In this document: positions 1-20,400 of the stretch, piece by piece
How positions within the stretch are numbered: the first letter of the stretch is position 1
How the letters are laid out: every line of letters starts with the position of its first letter
Assembly (NCBI GenBank): GCA_012295275.1
Contig: CM022679.1
Coordinates: forward strand, 9,909,669-9,942,168
Reading direction: 5' to 3'
DNA: 32,500 bases
Source: Chrysomallon squamiferum
Lineage: Eukaryota; Mollusca; Gastropoda; Neomphalida; Peltospiridae
Notes under the pieces: model-generated
Seen by the model: only the letters and a program-made list of their open reading frames with translations
What the model was told of the DNA's origin: nothing
The model's database searches: none
Made by a program: the position numbers and the translations under genes

Positions 1-46
1 CGTAATAAAAGAGAAAGAACAAAGGAAACACTAGACAAAAACTTAC
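1..46 (-). other. Start of the ABCG2-like intron leaving the window
   Basis: Intron sequence after donor GAC|GTAAGT. The remaining exon or exons of the transporter lie outside. Confidence 0.8.
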
Positions 47-8924
<8,878 letters not shown>

Positions 8925-8925
8925 G

Positions 8926-9790
8926 CTGAGATAAAACAGAAATGTCCTTTTCTTTCAGGGTAGCTGATAAGAGTTGTGTCCAAAGTGCACCTGATGAAGT
9001 GGTTTTTTCTTTCTTTCTCGCCTATTTTATCTAAAAGGAAACTGAAATTGTGTATTTTTACTGGGTTAGATAAAGAATGGGGAATGTGATTATGAAGATT
9101 AGGTTACAAAGATAAGTAAAAAAATAAAATTGAGCTTTCTCATTTAAATAAATGAGTATTATTTCAAAAGAAAACAAAATGTCGAAAACAAATACTGAAA
9201 TTCTTCAATTTTCAGTAGTAGTAGTAGTAATAATTACAACAACAAAAAATAACAGTAACAACAACAGCAATAACGATAACATTAAAATGTTAACAATTTA
9301 AAATATAAAGAAGTTAATTAATAAATTAATAAATATTATTATTATAAAAATATAATAGTAAAAACAACCTTAAAACAGTTATTTGAAATAAATAAATAAA
9401 ATAAAATAAAATAAAATAAATAATTAATACTTACAAAACAACACAAAAATAATAGTAACAATAACATCAGCAATAATGGTATTAATAATAACAATAACAT
9501 TAAAATTTTAGCAGCTTAAAATATAAAGAAATTAATTAATAAATAAATAATAATAACAAAATTTTAGTAGTAAAAACAATATTAAATATCTTTTTTTATT
9601 TAAAATGAATAAATATATGAATGAATGAATGAATTAAAATAAATAAATATATATATATATATATATATTTATTTATTTTATGTATATATATATATTTATT
9701 TTAATTATATATTCATATATATACACATGTGTACACACACACACATACATATGTGTGTATATATATGTATATAGTTGTAATGTTATTTAC
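8926..9790 (-). other. 5' leader intron of the ABCG2-like gene
   Basis: Between the leader exon donor (9791) and the acceptor beside the ATG. Content is A/T-rich: AAT, AAAC and AAATA simple repeats, a palindromic (TA)n flanked by TTTATTTATT/AATAAATAAA at about 9640-9690, and ACAC/ATGTGT runs. No gene seen. Confidence 0.55.
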
Positions 9791-9884
9791 CTGTGTTTCT
9801 ACTAGATGAGCCAGGACGTTGTTTCTTCAACCAGGGTAACAGTTTCAACTGGCCACTTTGGGCAATGAAAAGGTAATTCAACAT
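9791..9884 (-). other. Probable 5' leader exon of the ABCG2-like gene with a short upstream ORF
   Basis: The minus strand has a strong donor ACACAG|GTAAAT at 9791, and the acceptor one base before the ABCG2-like ATG needs such a partner. The exon's 5' limit is unknown; 9884 marks an upstream ATG. From that ATG 31 codons stay open to the donor, and the frame does not match the main start, so after splicing it would be an overlapping uORF of about 43 codons. The assignment rests on splice signals only. The opposite strand of the same bases can also be read as an exon. Confidence 0.45.
9806..9872 (+). CDS. Candidate exon of an unrecognised plus-strand gene (a)
   Basis: A long pyrimidine-rich acceptor (ending CTACTAG) and donor AAAAG|GTAATT enclose a 67-bp segment. 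In phase 1 it reads EPGRCFFNQGNSFNWPLWAM plus K, without a stop. It ends in phase 2, which fits the next candidate exon exactly. I do not recognise the peptide. No upstream partner exon was found, and the same bases are the probable leader exon of the ABCG2-like gene on the other strand, so only one reading may be real. Confidence 0.25.
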
Positions 9885-10061
9885 TTCACAGTCAGTTACG
9901 TTTTCAGGTCAGTTCAAGTGTGTCTACGCGCTACATTTTTTTTTACCGGTATTTTGTTTAGTTTTTTTTTGTTTAGTTTATTTGACTCGGTTTCTTGACA
10001 TCGTACAATACGAAATGTGTCAATTTTTACGGGTGACTGGATTTTCTCTGTATTGTTACAG

Positions 10062-10119
10062 CATGGATGAGCGTAAACGCAAAAAGAACATCGAGAATGA
10101 TTTAACTAAAAGATGTAAG
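10062..10119 (+). CDS. Candidate exon of an unrecognised plus-strand gene (b)
   Basis: Excellent acceptor (TCTCTGTATTGTTACAG) and good donor (TGTAAG|GTAAAA) around 58 bp. It reads MDERKRKKNIENDLTKRCK, a basic charged peptide; the Met could be a start or be internal after exon (a) (junction WAMKSMDERK). No convincing continuation was found in the T-rich DNA that follows. Function unknown. Confidence 0.3.
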
Positions 10120-10749
10120 GTAAAATGAAAACCTTTACGTTTTTTGTTGGTTTTTTCGTCGATGTTGAAGTAGTAACGGATGGTGGTGATAGTTGTATAA
10201 AGATATAAACAGACGCAGTAGTGGTAGTTGCACTGATGGTGCTGGTGGTGGTGCTGATGATGGTAGTAGTGTCTGGGTTAGTTGTTGTTGTTGTTGTAAT
10301 GGTACCACTGGTGGTGGTGGTAACTGTAATTTAGTAATAAGGTATCAAACTATTTGTCTGATCCCCAAGATAAATTATCCTTTAGAAAACCAATTTATTT
10401 TCTTACATTCTCTTTTATTTTGTTTTTATACAATAAGTGTCATTTATAAATACATTTTTCTTATTCAAAAACACGTTACGCTGGTTTTTGGGTGGTTGGA
10501 ACGGATTAATGGTATTCCAGTTTAAGTTGAGAAAACTGTCTTGATCTACGAGCAAATTGAGTTACGAGCTCAGTCACCAAATGAATTTAACTCGTAAGTC
10601 AAAGTACCATGTATATATATATATATTTATTTATATTTATTTTATTTTATTTTATTTTATTTTATTTTTTTTTATTTTATTTTTGTTTTATTTTGTATTT
10701 ATTTATTTTATTATTATTATTTTTCATTTATTGTTATTATTTTTTAATT

Positions 10750-10783
<34 letters not shown>

Positions 10784-11580
10784 TTTTTTTTTTTTTTTTT
10801 TTTTGTTATTTATTTATTCTTAAATTTTTTTTTTTTTTTTTTTGCTGTAAAATCGTCCTGGACATAGTCTACGAAGGAGAAACAGCTGTACTAATTTGTT
10901 AATGTTTCACGAAATAAAATAACTGAAATCGAATATCTGGGTAGAGAGCATTAAGTAGGCCTGTCTGTTAAAATCAATACGGTTCTTCCGACTCGAATGT
11001 CTCGTGATTATGCATTTTTGTGCAACCAGGTTCCTCCGTCAGTTTTAAATTTAGTTATTTCTCATCGGTATTTGAATAATGAATAGCATAATGTTAATGA
11101 GTCAGAACCTATATTTAACCCTTATTCAAAATGCCCTGGTGATAAAAACTTTTTGAAAATGATTATTTATTTATCAAATAAAATAAATGGTTATATCTTT
11201 TTACTGATTTTTCAGCATTAGTTTTAGATTTTGACTCTTGTAATAACGTCAAAACGTCAAGATTCCATTTATATGTGATATTTATTTATTTATTTATTGT
11301 AATAGTTAGTGTCGATTAATGTTTTTAAAATGTTACATTAACTTTTAACATTTTTATTTTTTTTTGTCTTTTTGTCTTTTATATTTCTATATTTGTTTAT
11401 TTTATTTCACTTTTATTTTTTTACTTTTTATTTTTTCTTTCCTTATGTTTTATTTTTTTTTTTTTTTATTGATATTATTTATTTATTTATATATCTGTCA
11501 CTGTCGCATCCAATAATGAACAAAAATAGCCATAATACTATTACTGTTATTATTATCATTATTATTATTTTTATTATAAC
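10120..11580. other. Non-coding T-rich interval
   Basis: GGT/GTT trinucleotide repeats at 10,170-10,330, TTTTA/TTTAT arrays and poly-T at 10,620-10,845, more T-rich sequence at 11,340-11,480 and ATT repeats at 11,540-11,590. A segment at about 10,515-10,605 carries GAGTTACGAG and CTCGTAAGTC as imperfect inverted arms, possibly the remnant of a small inverted-repeat element. No supported gene apart from the candidate exons just upstream. Confidence 0.6.
10620..10845. repeat. (TTTTA)n/(TTTAT)n and poly-T array
   Basis: Pentanucleotide TTTTA units grade into pure T-runs. The long open frames across it are poly-Phe/Leu/Tyr translations and not genes. Confidence 0.95.
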
Positions 11581-12806
11581 TGTTGTTGATGTTGTTGCTG
11601 TAAATTTCCAAAAAAAATGTTAATACGTTATTAATATATGGAATTACAATTTAATATTTTAATAATGCACTTAATCTTTTCTGAATATCCTTTCATTGAA
11701 TATCCCACTGTGCTTCCAGAATTTAATAATATATGAATAAATTTAATTAAATAAACAAAAAGGCAAACAAGTATAAGACAATTTTAATTTCGTTTGATTT
11801 CACTAACAACATATGATCACTGGTTAGTAACAATTTTGAAAAAGTACAGACAGACAGACATATTTTATTACATATTAAATTCAATAACATAACATGCTCA
11901 TATTTATAGTGTAGTTATATTTTATTACTCATAACATGTAGCTATATTTGTTACAGAAAACTAAAAATGAGAACTAATTAAAACAACACTGAATAGTATA
12001 CATTACTACTTATTATCTAGTTACATTTTTTTTATTATTGTTTTTTCTTTTTAACATAAAGGGATCCATGTATATAATATAAATATTTTTAAATTGCAAT
12101 GGCCATTTATCATGGTATATTTGCCATGACGGTGCCACCTATACTTAAAACACCATATAGTTTGCTGGTTTTGTTATTTATGTATTTTGTAAAATAGATT
12201 TTTTTAATTTTTTACTTTTTTTTTTATTAAAAAAAGTCAAAAATGATTTCATCAGCATCATTATTTACTGCAGCTGCTGTCATTCATAAATTGAGCATAA
12301 ACCTACATTTTTTTTTTTTAATTTACATCCATGCTACACATCAAACAATATGGATGTATTAACAATAACAACAACAACAATAGCAACAACCCCACATTGT
12401 GTCTTTGGAATTTTGTTTAATTTTTTTTTATTTTATTGTTTGCTTTTGTTTTGATACTGGTTCTGTTTTTTGTTTTTTTTATATATACTGGTGTCTTGTG
12501 AGATGCTATGCCATGCCAAGTTTGGAAAGATTTGTTGCAGAACTTTCCACTAACTGCACAGAATATAAACAAGATTAAAAATCATAATTATTGTGTCCAC
12601 TATGAAATAATGTCCATGTGTCTTTGTCCATGAAAATGAAAATTATTTCATGGTGAATGGAAACAGGTAAATATTAATAACAAGTGTATATTCAGTGCAT
12701 TAATGTAACTTGGCATGTTTTATTTTTGTTTTGTTTATCTTTAAAATGTTTAATTTTAATTATTATTATTATTATTATTTTTTTTTTTTTTTTGATTATT
12801 ATTATT

Positions 12807-12838
<32 letters not shown>

Positions 12839-13400
12839 TTTTTAACTATTTGTGTAATTCATGATTTTTTTCTCTGGTTATTCAATTATTGGATTTACTG
12901 CTGAATATTTCTGTTAGAACAATATGTTTCACGTTTCATTTACACCACCTGAATTACATAAACATATATATATGTGTATAAATATGAAACAATATGATTT
13001 AACACTTCTCTCAGAAACCGAAATTTAACTTATTTTATAATCTCTGTTAAAGGTTTCTAATTTTTGTTATATAGTCTAAAAATTAAATTAATTTTTTGTG
13101 TTACTTTTTTCTTTTCTTTTATTTTTACATATTTTTATATTTTTTTACAAATGTTTTTTTTTTTTTTTTCTTCTTTTTTTAAAATTCTTTTAAAAATATT
13201 TAATGGCATTATATACCTTTAAATTATAGAAGATGCGAGATTTTGTTTCAAATCTAATACATCATTTGCTTTTATTTGTATTAATTACAAATACATGTCC
13301 CAGGTAAACTATATATTATTTATGCATGTATATATAAAGATATATAGATGCATGACTCAGTTTTGTTAAGTGTCTTTCATGACAATTACGGTTTTATTAT
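11580..13400. repeat. Diverged tandem duplication, copy A
   Basis: Shares ordered, same-strand similarity with copy B. Landmarks: GTAAATTTCCA (11,599 and 13,438), AAAAAGGCAAACAAG (about 11,758 and 13,591), a segment around AACTTTCCACTAACTGCACA (12,541 and 14,553) with roughly 130 nearly identical bases, and TGGCATTATATACCTT (13,204 and 15,131). The offset is about 1.85-2.0 kb. Confidence 0.88.
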
Positions 13401-13724
13401 TGTTGTCGTTTTTTTTGTTGTTGTTGTTGTTGTTGTTGTAAATTTCCACCCAAAATGTTAAGTTATTATTATATGGAATGCACTTAAGCTTTTCTGAACA
13501 TTCTGAATTAATTTAATGTATGAGACAAACTGCCTCTGTGCATACAGTATTTTAAAAAATAAAAATGAATAAATAAATTATTAAATAAACAAAAAGGCAA
13601 ACAAGGATAAAGAGGAGTTTAATCATAAAGAGAAAATAAACGGGTTGATCAATCTATGCTATATTTTAATTTTGTTTGATTTCACTAACAACATTTGGTT
13701 ACTGGTTATATAATTTTTTTTTAA

Positions 13725-13726
<2 letters not shown>

Positions 13727-13767
<41 letters not shown>
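13727..13767. repeat. (CA)n microsatellite
   Basis: About 20 CA units, inside duplication copy B and absent at the matching place in copy A. Confidence 0.97.
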
Positions 13768-13773
<6 letters not shown>

Positions 13774-14762
13774 GGATAACATGAATTCAAAGACATCTTT
13801 ATTGTGTAGCTTTTTTTATTACTCAAAATATGTAGCTACATTTGTTACAGAAAACTAAAAGTGAGAAATAAATAAAAAAACTGAATAGTATACATATATA
13901 CATAAATATATATAAATATATATAGATGCATGACTCCATTTTGTTACATTATTGAGTTACCTGTTCTGCTGGCTTGAAACCTTTCATCTTCACTATATTT
14001 TTTATTTATTTTTTATTTAACATAAATGGATACATGCATACAACTTACATATTTTTTAATTGCAAAGGCCATTTATCATGATACATTTACCAACACAGTG
14101 CCATATATACTTAGAACACTATATAGTTTATTTATTTTTCAATATTTTTTTGTTGTTGTTTTTCTTGTATTAAAAAATCCAAAATGATTTCATCATTATT
14201 TACTACAGCTGCTGTTATTTTTAAACTGAGAATATGTCCACATTTTTTTTTATTTTTTTTTATTTTTTATTTTTTTAATTTACATCCATGCAGACATCAA
14301 ATGATATGGATGTATTAATAAATTAAATTGTATCTCTAAAATAATAAAAATGATAAAAAAAAAAAACACAACCCCAAATAAAACATTCTTAGAGTCTTGG
14401 AAATTTTGTTGTTGTTGTTGTTGTTTTAATGTTTGTTTTTGTTTTGACACTGGTTCTGGTCTCTTTTTTTTTTTATTACTTTTTTTTTATATATATATAA
14501 ATGGGTCTTGTGAGATGTTGTGCCATGCCAAGTTTGGAAAGATTTGTTGCAGAACTTTCCACTAACTGCACAAAATATAAACAAGATTAAAAATCATAAT
14601 TATTGTGTCCACTATGAAATAATGTCCATGTGTCTTTGTCCATGAAAATGAAAATTATTTCATGGTGAACATAAGCAGGTAATTATTAATAACAAGTGCA
14701 TATTCAGTGCATTAATGTAACTTGGCATGTTTTATTTTTGTTTTGTTTATTTTTTTAAATTT

Positions 14763-14802
<40 letters not shown>

Positions 14803-15197
14803 GTATTTGTGTAATTCAAGATTTTTTTCCTCCAGTTATTCAAATATTGGATTTACTGCTGAATATTTCTGTTAGAATAATATGTTTCATGTTTCATTTA
14901 CATCACCTGAATTTATATATATATATATATGTGTATAAATATGAAACAGTATCATTTAACACTTCTCTCAGAAACTTTCTTTAAAATATCTGTTAAAGGT
15001 TTTTAATTTTTGAATAATTTTCTGGTTTTGTTATTTAGTCAAAGAATTAAATTAAATTTTTTTTTAATTTTTTATTTTTTTTTTTTTTTTTTTTAATTTT
15101 TAATTTTTTTTTAAATAGTTTATTATTTGATGGCATTATATACCTTTAAATTATAGAAGATGAGAGATTTTGTTTCAAATCTTTTACATCATTTGCT

Positions 15198-15203
15198 TTT
15201 ATT
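15198..15203 (-). terminator. Possible polyadenylation signal AATAAA for the C2orf81-like gene
   Basis: AATAAA on the minus strand, about 550 nt after the stop, in a non-repeat context. Copy A carries the same hexamer at 13,271-13,276. Other AATAAA hexamers in T-rich tracts nearby make the choice uncertain. Confidence 0.3.
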
Positions 15204-15674
15204 TGTATTAATTATCTATTATATATATATATATTGTTGCTTTTTTTGTTGTTTTTAAAAAAAACAAAGAAGAAAAGGCTGTAATACCATACTAAAAACA
15301 TCTGACCAAAATTCTGTTTTTTTTTGGGGGGGTTGGGGTTGTTTTTTTTGTTTGTTTCTTGTTGTTTTGTTGCATTGTTGTTTGTTTGTTTTTTTTAAAA
15401 ATAATATCACAAATATCATAACCTGCATTTGTAAACAAAATAAAATCATATTTTTAGAAATCTCAAATACACATGTATTAAACTACAGCCTGCCATACTC
15501 CTCTTTCTGTTTTTTCAGCTCTATGAATAAAAAAAAAAAAAAAAAAAAAAAAAGTTTTTAAAAAAAAGCAACTGCCAAACAGAATAAATAAATAAACAGA
15601 ATTACTAAATGAAAATCTATATATATTCCAAGTATTATATACAAATGTATGTCCCAAGTAACTATATAATATTT

Positions 15675-15678
<4 letters not shown>

Positions 15679-15715
<37 letters not shown>

Positions 15716-15720
15716 TATAT
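15679..15720. repeat. (TA)n microsatellite in the 3' UTR region
   Basis: About 20 TA units just downstream (minus strand) of the C2orf81-like stop codon. Confidence 0.95.
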
Positions 15721-15751
15721 AGATGCATGACTCAATTTTGTGAATTGTCTT

Positions 15752-15943
15752 TCAAGAAACTCTTGGCTGCAGAGGTGGGTGTGGCACAATGGGTGGCAAT
15801 GGTGGGGTTTCCTGGATTGGCCTTAGGATGGGAGTGTGGCATTCCAGAAGATCAGCAACGTCGATTGTTGATGTTTGAATCTTCGACGTCACTGGACGCA
15901 GTTTGTTCTGATGATCATCAAGAACATCCACACGCTGAAAATA
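15752..15943 (-). CDS. C2orf81-like: C2orf81-like exon 12 (stop codon)
   Basis: 63 codons plus TGA (15754-15752). It reads YFQRVDVLDDHQNKLRPVTS through a proline-rich end. Two in-phase acceptors nine bases apart (exon start 15943 or 15934) would add or drop YFQ. The opposite strand is also open here but shows no splice or family support. Confidence 0.85.
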   Translation of the reverse strand, partial: YFQRVDVLDDHQNKLRPVTSKIQTSTIDVADLLECHTPILRPIQETPPLPPIVPHPPLQPRVS

Positions 15944-17390
15944 CTGAAAATAAATAAATAAATAAATAAATAAATAAACAAGTTTTTAAGTAAGCAAGTG
16001 AGTGAGTAAATAAATAAACCTTATTTAAATCAGAAGAAATACATTCACACTGACAGAAATATATTTGCCTCTATATACATACACAAAAAAAATATATACA
16101 AATGTGTATAATTTTATGGTCAGAGTATCAGTGGTAAATTGTGGGGTACTGAAAAGGGTTTCTGTATTTAATATGTCACTGGGTAATCTTTTATTATTTA
16201 TATACCTAAAGCAAATACTTATAAAAATAAAACTTCATATATGCTAATAATAAATAAAACCCCATAAACATACAAAGTATAGGCAGGTTTTTTTTTACTC
16301 TATATTTCTGTTAAATCAGCAAAGCTTGACCTTCAGAAAACCCACAAACACCCCCACTTTCAGTGGTTATTTCAGATTTTTCTGAGAGCCTTTGGCTTTT
16401 CGCTGGTTCAACACAACCAGTCATTCTGTTATATCTATAAAATCTGCCATCAATGAACAGTTTGTCGTATCTCATGTTAACAGATTTCTTCTTCTTTCTA
16501 GCTTGGATCAGGTATGGAGTCAAACACCTTCTGGCTTGTCGGACTCTAGCACTGAAGTCCTCAGAAACACGAAATACGAAACTCTTTTCCTTTTGACCCT
16601 CCTTAAACATTTCTAGAACTTTTGTTTTGTCTTTGAAGTTCGAGAACTTCACTAAGATTGGTCGAGGGTTTGATCTTGTGTTCAGCCTGTGAGCTCTGTC
16701 GATGCTTATCTCCTTTTCCTCCATGGACAGCTCATTTTTTAACAACTCTCGGACAAGATTCTCACAGTCTTGCCTTGTTTTGATGGTGCCTGCTCTTTTC
16801 TCAGGCAGACCGAAAAATAAAAGATTTTCTCTCCTGCTGTTATTTTCTAACTTATCAATTTTCGTTTTCATGTATTCGTTTTCTTGTCTTAAGTAATAAA
16901 GTTCATTTTTCACGTCATCAAATTGCCTGTCAGTGCTAAATGATGACAGTGCTTTCTTCATTTCGTTATGAAACATTGATTTCAATTCTTCACTGATCCT
17001 ATTGTCTCCCGCTCCTGCGTCTTCCCAGTCTGGAAGTGAGGAGGAGGAACACTGGCAAATAAAATAACAGCAACAGTTATACAACTGTTTGAGGTGTGCA
17101 GAATTTGGTAAATTCTTGGGTGTTTTTTTTTAAATTATTTTTCAGAAATTTTTGTTTATTTAACATTTTCAAAAAATCAATGGCTTGAACTGGAGTCATC
17201 CAAATATAGATTTCAGTTTTCTTTTTAATGAAGTCTCCATCATTCATTGTTTGTTTAGTATTCAATCTTTTTTTTTTTTTTTTTAATATATCAAAATCAA
17301 AAATATACTGCAATAAGTTAGAAATATTTTTTTTTTTATTTTTTTGCCAGTAATCCTCCTTAAATACAGAGAGAAAAGAACAGGTTTTGC

Positions 17391-17439
<49 letters not shown>

Positions 17440-20400
17440 TCTTATTTCTAAAACAAAACTGATGTAAACAACAACTAATTCATTGTCAAATAAGAAAGAA
17501 AAATCATAGCTAAAGAATATAACAGTTATGAACACTTTTCTGTGATTTACAGAAGTACTCTGATGTTTAACTTTTAACTTTAAGCCTGGGCTCTGTAAAG
17601 TATTATATTTTCCTTTGTCTACTTATTCATTATAACTGAGAACAGCAAAATTAATATCAGACCAAAAATCGAGAGACTGTTTATAATGCACAGAATGGTT
17701 ACATTTATTTCTTTTAATTTTTTTACTTCTTATATTTTATTTGTGTGCATTTGTATGCGTGCATAGGTCTTTGTTTTTGTGTATGTGTGTAAATCTCTGA
17801 AAGTTTGTGTGTCTGCATATTATTTTTTCTGTTTCCATTTTATCTGCTATAAATCCATAATTTCCATTATTTTCTTTTTTTATCTCCATAAGAAAACATA
17901 CAAATTATCTGTGATCAATTTGTTAACAGGGCTATGAAACAAACATGATTTTGCATGGCAACTGAAGCATTCCCTTTCTTAACAAACTGCCTTAACATTT
18001 CAATAATGACACAAAGTTGTGTTGAACCAGTGCTTATATTATATTTCTTTTTTCCTTAATTTTTATTGTTACCAAATACTGGGGCTGGTATGAGGGTTAA
18101 TGTAATAAAATGGACACTTACTCTTCCTGGGCCTTTCTTCACTCTGTTTCCTTCCTTTACAATGACACCTGGAGATATCTCCATAGCCTCAATCTGAGAA
18201 TGAAAAGAAGTATTTTATTTTACATCACCACACACAGTGAACTTTACTGTTTACTGTTATATGACATTATAAATATTTTTTAAAAGAATAAACACGAATA
18301 ACAGTATAACAGCTGCCATCATAGCCTTTTTTTTTTTTTTTTTTTTTTTTTTCACAGCAGCAAAAGATTTATTATATATGATATTTTCCTTCTAATGAGC
18401 AACTGATTAGAGTGTGTATTAGTCACATGAGAAGGTTTGATCCTGCAAGTGATCATGCCTTAGGCCAGTAACTCATGAAAATTAAAAACAAATTTGCTGA
18501 TTAAATGAAATATATTTGTTTTTATAATTCCTCAGGACTGGTTTGGAATGGGGAAAAAAGTCACAGACTGCACTAGTGAGGACTGATCAGGTTAACAATT
18601 CATACAAACAACTTTCTACATTGTAACTCGTTAAAATCTTTTTCAGTTAGCTTTGGGAGACTAAAATTGTTATATATTTACATTGAAACTTAAAATGTTC
18701 ACACTTATCTTTATATAAACTATAGTTAATTAATTAGCTGCAATACAATGATAGTATGTATGTCAGTGAAAAATATAAGAGAAAAGCTACTAACCAGAGG
18801 TGGAGGCAATGATGTCATGGTGGGTTGATGGAAGGATTTCGTAGTTTTACTTAATCGTGCTGTAAATAAATAAACAATGTTAGAAAGATAACACACACAC
18901 ACACACACAAAAACAAAACATTAAAAATATTAAATATATGTAAATATAATAGAATAACACACTGACAATTCATTAGACGAACACAGAAAATATTTTATGA
19001 TTGTCAAATCTCTTTTTCAGCACATTTTATAATGGTTTAAAATAAATTTTGTTTATAAAATTTTTTTTGTTCAGTATATTACGTAACAAAATCAAAAAAA
19101 ATTAATGAAAAATTGAAGTTGTAAGAAAAATAACATGTTTTTTTTTTTTTTTAATTATTTAAATACCTGATGAACTTGCTTCTGAGCTGACAGCTGACTT
19201 CCTGAGGTTTGTTCTCGTTGGCTTTGCTGTTTCAGTGGAAATAAACTTGCCATGCCTCATGGCCTCCAGCCTCCCTTGTGCTAACTCAACCGATGGGTCA
19301 ATCACATGGTATTTTACTTTCACTCTGGAACAGAATAACACAATAAATAAATAAATACAGTTATGCAGTATATCAGCATCAATATGGCATCATCAAAAGT
19401 CCGTTATTTTACCAGCTAAGTTAATCAGGAATAATCATTAGTAAGATTATTATGTTTTTGCAATGTATATTTTTTTGCAATGTAAATTTTGATAAAGATT
19501 TTATTATTTGATTATAGCTGACAATTTTTTTTAACAATTACTGCAGAACAAGAAGGAAAAAACAAAAAAACATGAAATGAGGTTTAATATTATGTCTTAT
19601 AACTGTTGTATTTTAGATAGAAATATATTTAAATACATAAATAAAAACTGGTTAACTTTTTTAACTCAGTCTGTCAGGATATAAGTCATTTTGTTAAACA
19701 ACATTCTGCAACAGTTAGAGAAACAAAATTTTAAATTTTGAAAAATTCATAATAATTTTATACATCATAAATATTTTTGCTTGGATATAATCTAAAATTA
19801 GCCTGTTATCTAAACAGCCTGTTTCAAATGATTTCGTGCATTTTTTTTTACTGAACCGTTAGGTAAAAAGTATGACAGAGAAATTAAAACACTCACCTGT
19901 GGTTTGGCAACTTCTCTGGATCCAGTTTTACAACTGACACGACATTGCCCATCTCATCATATTCAACTTCTTTACTCCCTGGTGGTCGACCTGCTTGTAC
20001 CTGCAAATCACAGAATTATTTTATTATGATAAAGAGTGGCAACAAGTAACTCACTGTACTTCATTATTAACAGATAAACAAATAATACAGTCACTCTGAT
20101 CTTTAAGAAGACTTAGATTAGTTGCAAAGACAATTTTAAAGTGTGCATAATTATTTAAATGTACATTATCAACCTGTTGTGTGTGTTTTAAAGATCCTCT
20201 GAAAAGTGCAGTTTAAAAATATATCGGATATATTTGTTAACTGTTCGTAACTGCTGTTATTGTTTATATAATAACACACACACTCACTCATACTGATTTA
20301 CACATGTGCATACTCTGTTTATCATACATACATACATTAATACTCATTCTCACCTACAGACACACACAAATGCACATAAAAAATATACTTTTTCTTTCTT

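Larger units (their letters stand above)
13420..15757. repeat. Diverged tandem duplication, copy B, with insertions
   Basis: The same landmarks as copy A, interrupted by about 400 bp at 15,220-15,640 and by a shorter insert near 13,900-13,945. The end motif ATAGATGCATGACTC occurs at 13,344, 13,919 and 15,719. Similarity at the far end runs into the last codons of the C2orf81-like gene, so copy B is largely that gene's 3' UTR and downstream region. Confidence 0.85.

Noticed and set aside
9640-9700. Palindromic (TA)n as a cruciform or origin
   Set aside because: Simple-repeat symmetry of this type is frequent across the window and shows no added signal.
10557-11623. Plus-strand frames rich in Phe, Leu, Tyr and Ile that look like membrane proteins
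   Set aside because: Produced by poly-T, TTTTA and ATT repeats; no splice structure or motifs.
15727-15957. Plus-strand 76-codon frame
   Set aside because: Antisense of the last C2orf81-like exon, which has the splice acceptor, phase and proline-rich terminus on the minus strand.
16392-16896. Two plus-strand frames
   Set aside because: Antisense shadows of the LINE ORF1 fragment.
16311-17084. An independent host gene
   Set aside because: Motif order is that of LINE ORF1 proteins and there is no promoter or other exon of its own; use as an alternative exon is kept as a hypothesis.
17077-17535. Minus-strand 152-codon frame with poly-VC
   Set aside because: Spans a (CA)n microsatellite and T-rich intron; no family resemblance.
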